Below, one piece after another: positions 51,696 through 59,564 of a stretch of DNA of 64,000 nucleotides. Origin of the DNA: Flavobacteriales bacterium (GTDB lineage: Bacteria; Bacteroidota; Bacteroidia; Flavobacteriales_F; PHOS-HE28). Below the pieces are notes generated by a model. That model worked only from the letters and a program-made list of their open reading frames with translations. It searched no databases and was not told the origin of the DNA. The stretch lies in contig JADJTW010000006.1 of the NCBI GenBank assembly GCA_016710965.1, positions 180,472 through 244,471 on the forward strand. Reading direction: 5' to 3'. Positions within the stretch are counted from its first letter, which is position 1. Each line of letters begins with the position of its first letter. The position numbers were made by a program, and so were the translations under genes.

Positions 51696-54256
51696 AGATC
51701 ATCGCATCGGACCGGATCCTGGTCCTCACTTCCTATTCGCCACGCGTTTGCGGCATCGCCACCTACGCACAGGACCTGGTCACGGCATTGAACCGCACCT
51801 TCAGCGCACCCTTCCGTTATGTGGTGTGTGCCTTGGAGGACACGCCCATCTTGCGGAACTATCCCGGGGAGGTGACACGTGTGCTGAACACGTCGGATCC
51901 GGAAGACCACGCCTGCCTCGCGTTCGAGGTGGATCACGACCCGCGCATCAAGATCGTGTGGGTGCAGCATGAGTTCGGCCTCTACAATGGCGGACGGGGA
52001 GATCATCTCCTGCGGTTCATGCAGGCGATCCACAAGCCCGTCACCATCACCTTCCACACCGTGCTGCCGGCACCAGGGCCGGAGCGTCTGGAGATGATGC
52101 GTGCCCTGGCCGGTGCATCCACCGACATCATCGTGCTCACAGAACGCTCCGCACGCATCCTGCGCGAGGAGTACGGCGTCAGCAACGAAAAGATCAGCGT
52201 GATCCCGCATGGAACGCACACGGTAACGTGGCGGGACAAGCAGCGGATGAAGAAGAAGTACGGGCTGGAGGACCGGCAAGTGCTCTCCACGTTCGGATTG
52301 CTCAGTTCGAACAAAAGCATCGAGACCGCGCTGGATGCACTGGTGATGATCAAGGAGCGGATCCCCAACGTGCTCTACCTGGTGCTCGGTCGCACGCATC
52401 CGGAAGTGGTGCGCCAGGAGGGTGAGCAGTACCGGGACACGTTGCTGCGCAAGGTGGAGGCGCTCGGGCTACGGGACCACGTGAAGTTCGTGGACAGGTA
52501 TCTGGAGCTCGATGAGCTGCTGGAGCATCTGCAGCTCACGGACGTCTACCTCTTCACCTCCAAGGACCCGGAGCAAGCCGTCAGCGGCACTTTCGCATAC
52601 GCCATGGCCTGCGGCTGCCCGGTGATCTCCACGCGCATTCCGCATGCGGTGGAGGTGCTTGATGAAGGCACGGGAGTGTTGATCGACTTCAACAGCCCTG
52701 AGCAGCTCGCGCATGCCGCCAGCGACCTGCTGGCCGATGCGGAGCGTATGGACCGCATGGGACGCAACGCATTGCACCGCATGCGCGTCACCGCTTGGGA
52801 CAATGTCGCCATCGCGCACGCACGAACATTCGCGCGGCGGATGAACAGGACGGAACAGCTCCGCTTCCAATGGCCGCCGATAACGTTGAAGCACATTCGC
52901 CGGCTCACGCGCCCCATCGGAATGGTGCAGTTCTGCGACATCAGCGAACCCGACCTCGCCTCCGGCCACACCCTCGACGACAACGCCCGCGCGCTCATTG
53001 CTGTATGCATGCACGCGCACAATGAGCCCGCCTCGCTGCGCGACACCACCTGTGCCACACGATACCTGGACCACATCCTCCATTGCCAGCAGAAGGACGG
53101 GCGGTTCTTGAACTACATGGACCATCATGGCGACTTCACGCCACAGAACGGAGCGGAGAATCTGGAGGATAGCAACGGTCGTGCGGTGTGGGCACTGGGT
53201 GTGTGTGTTGCCCATGAACATGTGCTACCGACCGATGCGGTGAGCCATGCGGAGCATGCGCTCTGGGCTTGCCTGCCATGGCTGGGCGATCTCACTTCAC
53301 CAAGGGCCATCGGCTTCGCGATCAAGGGCCTGCACGCGTACAATTCCGTGAAGAAGGACCAACGCATCACGGATCTCATCGATCGATCTGCCCAGCGCCT
53401 GTTGAACGGCTACCGATCCTCGGCCGTCGGGCGATGGAAATGGTTCGAGCCCATTCTCACGTACGGCAACGCCGTGCTCCCGGAGGCCCTGTTGCTCGCC
53501 TACCTGGAGACCGGGCGCGTGGCGTTCCGAGAAACGGCGCGCGTCACCTTCGAATTCCTCCTGGGTTGCATGTTCAAGAACGACATGCTGCGCATCATCT
53601 CCAACCGCACGTGGTTGGAACCCGACAGGGAACCGCATCCGTTCGGCGAGCAGCCCATCGATGCGGCCTACACCATCTCCGCGCTCGCGCTCTTCCATGA
53701 GGTGTTCGGTGAAGAGGAGCACCACCGGAAAATGAACATCGCGTTCGAGTGGTTCCTCGGTCGCAATCACTTGTCGCAGGTGATGTACAACAGGGCATCC
53801 GGCGGTTGCTATGATGGGCTGGAGGAGCACAACGTGAACTTGAACCAGGGAGCGGAAAGCACGGTGTGCTACCTGCTCGCGCGATCGATCATGGAGCGCG
53901 CTAGCAGGAGGTCCGTAACCCTTCCGGCATCGAGACCTGTGCTCAAGGTGAGAACGGCGGTGATGCTGCGGCCGTCGCCTTCCAGCGCCTGGAGCGCGAA
54001 GGCGGGCGAGGCCCAGCGTGATCGTATGTCAAACCAGCGCAGGGTATTCCGTTATCAGACGCCCCGCGAGCGACACCCATTTCGTTGTGGTGCTGATGGC
54101 GTCACTCCCGCACGATCCGTTGCGCTTTCACAGCCCTGCCATCCATCTGGAAGAGACAGAGGTAGGTTCCTGCGCTCACGTTGCCGCCCGCCACATCGCG
54201 GCCATCCCATTGCGTGGTGTAGCGACCTTGGGTCTTCGCCTCGTCGAGCAAGGTGA
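51692..54256 (+). CDS. GT4 glycosyltransferase fused to a helical-barrel domain, 3' end frameshifted
   Basis: Residues 1 to about 400 are a GT4 glycosyltransferase (TSYSPRVCGIATYAQDLVTALN, VQHEFGLYNGGRGDHLLRFM, FVDRYLELDELLEHLQLTDVYLFTSKDPEQAVSGTFAYAMACG). Residues about 415-735 form a second, alpha-helical barrel domain (GHTLDDNARALIAV, YLDHILHCQQKDGRFLNYMDHHG, RWKWFEPILTYGNAVLPEALLLAYLETG, PIDAAYTISALALFHEVFGE). The frame as sequenced continues to 54256, antisense to the next gene, and its last 115 residues are unlike coding. Adding one G at about 53907-53910 gives EVRNPSGIETCAQGEN and a stop at 54021, ending cleanly before 54102. Coupled by ATGA to the GH130 gene. Confidence 0.85.
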   Translation: MKIIASDRILVLTSYSPRVCGIATYAQDLVTALNRTFSAPFRYVVCALEDTPILRNYPGEVTRVLNTSDPEDHACLAFEVDHDPRIKIVWVQHEFGLYNGGRGDHLLRFMQAIHKPVTITFHTVLPAPGPERLEMMRALAGASTDIIVLTERSARILREEYGVSNEKISVIPHGTHTVTWRDKQRMKKKYGLEDRQVLSTFGLLSSNKSIETALDALVMIKERIPNVLYLVLGRTHPEVVRQEGEQYRDTLLRKVEALGLRDHVKFVDRYLELDELLEHLQLTDVYLFTSKDPEQAVSGTFAYAMACGCPVISTRIPHAVEVLDEGTGVLIDFNSPEQLAHAASDLLADAERMDRMGRNALHRMRVTAWDNVAIAHARTFARRMNRTEQLRFQWPPITLKHIRRLTRPIGMVQFCDISEPDLASGHTLDDNARALIAVCMHAHNEPASLRDTTCATRYLDHILHCQQKDGRFLNYMDHHGDFTPQNGAENLEDSNGRAVWALGVCVAHEHVLPTDAVSHAEHALWACLPWLGDLTSPRAIGFAIKGLHAYNSVKKDQRITDLIDRSAQRLLNGYRSSAVGRWKWFEPILTYGNAVLPEALLLAYLETGRVAFRETARVTFEFLLGCMFKNDMLRIISNRTWLEPDREPHPFGEQPIDAAYTISALALFHEVFGEEEHHRKMNIAFEWFLGRNHLSQVMYNRASGGCYDGLEEHNVNLNQGAESTVCYLLARSIMERASRRSVTLPASRPVLKVRTAVMLRPSPSSAWSAKAGEAQRDRMSNQRRVFRYQTPRERHPFRCGADGVTPARSVALSQPCHPSGRDRGRFLRSRCRPPHRGHPIAWCSDLGSSPRRAR

Positions 54257-55058
54257 TGAGCACGCGGCCGTTGAGGTCGGCGATGTGGATCGACACGCGA
54301 GCAGGGTGGAATACATTGAAGTGGATGTTGCAGAGCTCGCGCATGGGGTTCGGATGTACCGGTAACAGGTCGCCATCGGTGCCGAAACGATTGGGCTTGA
54401 TGGAGGTCTGGCCATCGAGCACGATGTCGAACACGCCTTCCTGTTCACCACCGCCGAGGGCCACCAGCGGAATGATGCGTTGCGCAGCATCGGGTTGCGA
54501 GGCCCATGGATCGGCGGGGATGTAAGGGTCGCCCTCGAAGTAGAGCTGCGTGATCAGTTCCGGGAAGGCCGGCTTGTTCACACGGAAGTGGATGTGCTTC
54601 GGACGGTATTGCGCTCCGTTGAGGTAGGGACCGGGCATGATGGTCTCGAAGGCGTACGCACCATTGGCATCACTGCTGAAGGTGGCGCGCAGGTTGAAGG
54701 CCGCAGAGGTATCGTACACGGCGGCGTCGTTGGCCTGCCACACTTCGATGGTCGCACCGGGCACGGGTGTCACGCAATCGCTGCTGAGCACCGTGCCACT
54801 GATGTAGAGGCGGTCGCCGGGTTCGTTGGGCTGCGCCACCAAGGTGGTCACCGGTGAGCCGGGCAGGTAGTAGGGGCCCAGGATGTCATCGCTGGTGGGA
54901 TCGCAGCCGCCGCCAGCCAGCGCGGCGGGCGTCGGAGCTGTTCTGCTGAAGAGCTGCTGCGGCAACACCAGCGATACCAGCGTGAGCAGCGATCCCGACT
55001 TCAGGAACTTGCGGCGGTCCAGGTCGCGGATGCGGTCGGGGAGGGAGGTCTTGTTCAT
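54102..55058 (-). CDS. intradiol ring-cleavage dioxygenase with T9SS-type tail
   Basis: A 318-aa protein. Residues about 60-225 form an intradiol dioxygenase domain: DDILGPYYLPGSPVT (Tyr ligand region), CVTPVPGATIEVWQAND, then YRPKHIHFRV with a Tyr and two His ligands of the ferric iron. The N-terminus carries DRRKFLKSGSLLTLVSLVLPQ, close to a twin-arginine (Tat) signal. The C-terminus is a T9SS type A-like domain (VHPNPMRELCNIHFNV, IADLNGRVLITLL, GGNVSAGTYLC). The enzyme would cleave catechol or a protocatechuate-type substrate outside the cell. The ATG at 55058 is used. It begins 5 bp after the stop of the next T9SS gene. Confidence 0.85.
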   Translation of the reverse strand: MNKTSLPDRIRDLDRRKFLKSGSLLTLVSLVLPQQLFSRTAPTPAALAGGGCDPTSDDILGPYYLPGSPVTTLVAQPNEPGDRLYISGTVLSSDCVTPVPGATIEVWQANDAAVYDTSAAFNLRATFSSDANGAYAFETIMPGPYLNGAQYRPKHIHFRVNKPAFPELITQLYFEGDPYIPADPWASQPDAAQRIIPLVALGGGEQEGVFDIVLDGQTSIKPNRFGTDGDLLPVHPNPMRELCNIHFNVFHPARVSIHIADLNGRVLITLLDEAKTQGRYTTQWDGRDVAGGNVSAGTYLCLFQMDGRAVKAQRIVRE

Positions 55059-55063
55059 GGCGA

Positions 55064-56035
55064 TCAGTTGAGGATGAAGCGTATTGCTGGCCACGTGTTC
55101 TTCGCGTCCAGCGGACGCAGGATGTAAATGCCGGATGCGAAACCGTTGAGGTCCGAAAAGGTAGTGCTCGCGTTGGTGGTGATGGTACGCGCCACGCGGC
55201 CCGTGCCATCCAGGAGCATCATGTTGCCCAGCGCACTTCCGTCGTTCGTGTTCACCCGCAGGGTCCGTCCATCCACGACGAGCGTTGGTGCTTGCGGCGT
55301 GTGCGTGGCGATGGCCTGTGCGTCATCCGCGCAGGGCGCGAAGAAGTTGAACGGATGGTCCACGCTGCCGCCGATGGGCAGTTGGGCGTTGGTGCCATCG
55401 GTGTAGGCGAAGCTGTTCTGTGTCATGCCCACCTGGATGATGTTGCCCGCGGCCACGGCTTGCGCCATGTGCAAGGTGTAGGCACCCGGTGCCAGGCAGA
55501 GGTCCGCCACGGCGTAGCCGAAGCCGATCTCGTCGATGTGCAGCACGCCGCTCGCCAGTGCGGTGTTGTCGGCATCGGACACGCTCCAGTCCAGGTCCGT
55601 TGTTACGGGGCTGCCGCCTTGCTGGTAGGCGTACACCTGCAAGGGGATGCAGGCTTCGGTGGGACAGAGGTCCACTTCGGTCATGTCGAAGCTGCATGTG
55701 CTCTCTCCATCGATCGTGAGCAAACTGAGCACCAGCGTTCCGGTGAACGGCGAAGTGGGCAGTGGTGGCAGCAGCGCCACCTGGTGCAACTGCGTATCGC
55801 CGGGTGCGATGCCGAAGAAGTTGAAGAAGCCCTCGTTGAGCGTATCACCGTCCGCATCCACCACCTCGAAGGTGGGGTAGCTGAAGAACTGCGTGCTGCC
55901 GTTGTGCAACTGGATGTGGAAGCCATCGCCGAAGGGTGCGTACTGGATGCCCGCGATGTGCATGCTGTCGCAAATTGATTGCGCGGCGAGGACACCGGAG
56001 AAGAGGAGCGCGGGAAGAAGGATGATGCGTTTCAT
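55064..56035 (-). CDS. secreted T9SS type A protein (CDS-xxF paralog 2)
   Basis: A 323-aa exported protein. Signal peptide about 1-18 (VLAAQ). It is a shorter paralog of the protein at 105-1376: CDSMHIAGIQY, DADGDTLNEGFFNFFGIAPGD, DMTEVDLCPTEAC in the same order. The last 70 residues are a T9SS type A domain (LVVDGRTLRVNTNDGSALGNMMLLDGTGRVART). It is followed after 5 bp by the intradiol dioxygenase gene, so both cargo proteins are probably made together. Function unknown. Confidence 0.82.
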   Translation of the reverse strand: MKRIILLPALLFSGVLAAQSICDSMHIAGIQYAPFGDGFHIQLHNGSTQFFSYPTFEVVDADGDTLNEGFFNFFGIAPGDTQLHQVALLPPLPTSPFTGTLVLSLLTIDGESTCSFDMTEVDLCPTEACIPLQVYAYQQGGSPVTTDLDWSVSDADNTALASGVLHIDEIGFGYAVADLCLAPGAYTLHMAQAVAAGNIIQVGMTQNSFAYTDGTNAQLPIGGSVDHPFNFFAPCADDAQAIATHTPQAPTLVVDGRTLRVNTNDGSALGNMMLLDGTGRVARTITTNASTTFSDLNGFASGIYILRPLDAKNTWPAIRFILN

Positions 56036-56098
56036 GGCTGTTCGAATGATGCACCAAAGGTCCCCACGCTTTAGGGCGGCACCAATGGACGATCCCCG

Positions 56099-56956
56099 TC
56101 AGCCCTTGTACAAATCCCGGATGTGCGTGCGGTAGTCCGCCGGTGTGCGGCCGTCCATCTTGCTGAACCAGCGCGTGAAGTAGGCGGGATCGCTCATGTT
56201 GAGCGCATAGCCCACTTCCTTGATGCTCATCTCCGCATGCAGCAGCAGTCGCTTGGCTTCCAGGAAGAGCCGGTCCTGGATCACCTTGCTGGCGGTGCAG
56301 TCCAGCCGGGCCTTCACCAGTTCGTTCAGGTGGTCGGCGCTCACGGCCAGTTGCCCGGCGTAGTGGTGTACCTGGCGCTCGGTGATGTAGCCGCGCTCCA
56401 CCAGTTCGATGAAGCGGCGCACCACATCGTTCGTGCCCTCCTGCGCAGCGGGCGCAGTGCGGCCTTCGCGCGCCCAATGCGCGCACTTGATCAGCAGGAT
56501 GCCCAGGTAGCCTTCCACGATCTCCGCCACTGGACCTTCGGAACGATCGATCTCGGCCTGCATCTGTTGCACCAGCGCTTGTGCTTCGCGCAACTGTGCG
56601 CTGTCCAGCGCGAAGGCGCGCGATCCGTCGGCGTGGGCGAACAGTTCGGCGCGCGCGGCATGGCCCTGCCCCAAGTGCGCATCTGTGCCGAACATCACCA
56701 CCAGCCCTTGCATGTCGGCGGAGCGTTGCAACTGGTGTACCTGCCCGGGCGCCACCACGTGCATGCACGGTGCCTTCACCGTGATCTGTTCCAGATCGAT
56801 CATGTGCTCCCCGCTGCCGTTCGCGAAGAAGAAGAGCTCGTGGAAATCGTGCCGATGCACACCGTTGTTCACAGCGGTCTTCGCGGGCGCGATGTGCTCA
56901 ACGCGGGTGGGGATGCGCGAGCGCAGGTGGTGGACGGGGATGGCGTGCTCCTTCAC
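56099..56956 (-). CDS. AraC-family transcription regulator
   Basis: A 285-aa regulator. N-terminal cupin-like sensor (HRHDFHELFFFANGSGEHMIDLE, VVAPGQVHQLQR) and C-terminal AraC DNA-binding domain with two helix-turn-helix units (YAGQLAVSADHLNELVKARLDCTASKVIQDRLFLEAKRLLLHAEMSIKEVGYALNMSDPAYFTRWFSKMDGRTPADYR). The start is GTG at 56956, supported by a CATCTTGC box 12 nt upstream. It lies 63 bp after, and on the same strand as, the dioxygenase/T9SS pair, which it may control (inference). Confidence 0.92.
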   Translation of the reverse strand: MKEHAIPVHHLRSRIPTRVEHIAPAKTAVNNGVHRHDFHELFFFANGSGEHMIDLEQITVKAPCMHVVAPGQVHQLQRSADMQGLVVMFGTDAHLGQGHAARAELFAHADGSRAFALDSAQLREAQALVQQMQAEIDRSEGPVAEIVEGYLGILLIKCAHWAREGRTAPAAQEGTNDVVRRFIELVERGYITERQVHHYAGQLAVSADHLNELVKARLDCTASKVIQDRLFLEAKRLLLHAEMSIKEVGYALNMSDPAYFTRWFSKMDGRTPADYRTHIRDLYKG

Positions 56957-57263
56957 AGCAGCAAGATGCGATAGCGGGCCATTGTGTTGCTTGGGTTGTC
57001 CGTTACCCCGGCCAAGCGAGGCTCTGCGAGCGCGGGCCGGGGTCTCACCGATGCGATCACTTGGCTCTGGTGAGATCGCCCGAAGGGCGGGATCACCGCT
57101 CCGAGGACCTGCCTCCGGTCAGCAGGTCTTCCGGCGTTACGCCTTGCCAGCGTTCATCCGCCCGCGCTCGATCAGCACCACCGACCCTCAATACTGCACG
57201 GCGGCCGCTCTGTGTGCCCGTCCATGTGGAAGGAAACCCGACCTTGCACGCAACACCATCGCC
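56957..57263. other. intergenic region with imperfect hairpins
   Basis: About 300 bp between divergent genes. GGTGAGATCGCCC-GAA-GGGCGGGATCACC (57070-57098) folds with three mismatches, and GACCTGC / GCAGGTC (57106-57112 and 57122-57128) forms a short stem. GACCTTGC at 57240-57247 is a -7 candidate for the rightward gene. Confidence 0.4.
56961..56968 (-). promoter_or_regulatory. -7 box of the AraC gene
   Basis: CATCTTGC on the minus strand, starting 12 nt before the GTG at 56956. Confidence 0.5.
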
Positions 57264-59480
57264 ATGCGCCGCATCCTCTTCCTCTACGCCCTGCTACCCG
57301 CATTCGCAAGTGCCCAGAACTGGAACGCCGTTACCAGCGAGTTCCGCGTGAACCAGAACGTGCCCAGCGACCAGTACAAGCCGCAGCTGGCCATGGGCCC
57401 CAGCGACGACTACGTGGTGGTGTGGAAGAGCAACTTGCAGGACGACAACACCGCTAGCATCTACTTCCGCCGTTACAACAGCGCGCACATCGCCATCAGC
57501 AACGAGCTGCTCGTGGCCACCGGCAGCAATTACCAGGAGCAGTACGTGGTAAAGGTGGCCTACTGGACGGCCGGTCGTTTCATCATTGCGTGGAACACCG
57601 CTTCGGGGCTCTTCATGCGCGTGCTGGAAGCGGACAACACATTGGGCGCCGTCATCGACCTGAATGGCAGCACGCAATGGGACCTCGCCATCCGCGGCAA
57701 TACCCTCACGCTGCTCTACGGCACCGGCAACGATGCGCTGTACATCCGCAGCTACGACCTGGGCATCAATAGCTTCACCGGACCCGCAGTGCTCGCCACC
57801 GAGAACGCCGCCAACGACTACGACCACCCTAACATCCGCTACAAGAACGACGGCACCCTGGTGGCCATCTTCGGTCGCGACAACTACCCGCAGCACATCT
57901 ATCGCAAGACCTTCGATGCCGACCTGCTCGCGCAGATCAACGAGACGCTGGTCTATCAGCAGAACAGCTCGCTCAACTGCATCGACGTGAGCACCAATGC
58001 CAGTGACGAGATCCTCATCAGCACCAAGTGGGGCGTGAACGGCACCGACGTCTTCCAAGCCTGGATCCTGGACGGCAATGGCGCCACGATCATGGGCACT
58101 ACGGGCGTCTTCAGCAGCAGCTACGCCTACTACACCAGCGAGTGCGCGCTCTTCGACAACGGCGACTTCGTGATCGTGATGGGCACATGGACCAGCCTGA
58201 ACGACACCGAGAACTACAACGTGCGCGGCTTCTACGCCAGCAACTACAACTTCCAGAACAGCGGCGTGCAGGTGCTCAACACCACCATCGCCGGCGTGCA
58301 GGCGTACCCCGCCGTAGAGAAGCGCGCCGACGGTGGCTTCGTGGTGGTGTGGCAGGGCAACGGTTTCCAGGGCGACACGCAGGGCATCAACGCGCGCGCA
58401 TACAGCGGCGTGAGCTTCCCCGGCGTGCAAGCGGGAAGCAATTCCGCCACCGTAGTGAACGAGACCGGCACCACCGGCGTGGTGGAACTGCGCTTGGGCA
58501 CGCAGCCCACCGGCAACGTGGTAGTGGACCTCGCTGTGAACGATGCCACGGAAGCCAGCATCAACGTAGCGCAGCTGACCTTCACCAGCAACAACTAGAA
58601 TGTGCCGCAGAACGTGACCGTGACGGGGCTCGATGATCCGCTGGATGACGGCGACATCAGCCTCTCCCTCGTGGCCACCATGAACGCATCCACCGCCGAT
58701 CCCGCGTACGCCGCCATGGGGCCGGAGAACTTCGCCATCCTGAACCGCGACGACGATGCGGTCTTCACCCTGCCGCTGCCACAGCCCTTCTGCCGCGACA
58801 TCGGCATGCCCGCCGTGAACGTGATCGTGACCAACGCGGGCGTGCCCGTGGGCAGCCCCGTCGTCACCAGCAGCGACCAGAACGTGGTGGACAATGCCGA
58901 CATCAGCGTGCAGCAGTTGAACGCCACCACCTTCGCCATCAGCATCAGCAATTTGTCGGATAACATTCCCGGCACGGCTGCCATCACCCTAACGGTGAAC
59001 GATGCGTACTTCAGCTACAGTTCCGGCTTCGGTGTAACCACGCTTGGCGCTGTGCCGGTGATCACGCAGGACGGCGCCACGCTCACCGTGAACCCTGCGG
59101 GCGTGAGCTACCAGTGGTACCTCGACGGCGCATTCCTCCCCGGCGGCACGCAGCAGAGTTGGACCGCCACCGAGAACGGCACCTATACCGTGCTGGTGGT
59201 GGATGCCGATGGCTGCTTCAGCAATTCGGCCGACTTCGTGTACAACAGCACCGGCATCGATGCCGCGCAACGCGAACTCTTCCGCGCAGGCCCGCTCACC
59301 GATGTGCTCCAACTCAGCGCACCACAAGGCGGATTGCTGCGCTTGGTGGATGCCGCAGGCCGTGAAGTGGCCAACGCGCGTGCGGTGGCCGGGCAGCAGT
59401 TCATCCCGCTTCCGGGGCTTGCACCAGGGGTGTACACCGTGCTGCTGAACGGGGTGTGTGCGCGGGTGGTGCGGGAGTAG
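57264..59480 (+). pseudogene. T9SS cargo protein interrupted by an in-frame TAG
   Basis: A secreted protein read in one continuous frame except for a single TAG at 58596-58598. The first part (444 aa) has a signal peptide (about 1-19) and a beta-propeller-like region (PQLAMGPSDDYVVVWKSNLQ, YPAVEKRADGGFVVVWQGNG). It ends LTFTSNN; the second part begins NVPQNVTVTGLDDPLDDG. Bacteroidota Calx-beta-type domains have LTFTxxNWNxPQTVTVTGxDD at this point, so the TAG stands where a conserved Trp (TGG) is expected. The rest has further beta domains and a T9SS type A tail. Complete protein about 738 aa. Confidence 0.85.
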
Positions 59481-59564
59481 GACCAAGCCCCTGCAATAGC
59501 GGATGCGGCGGGGCAACTTTCACGGCTCATGTGAGCGTCCTACCCGAGCACCAAAACCCCGAAC

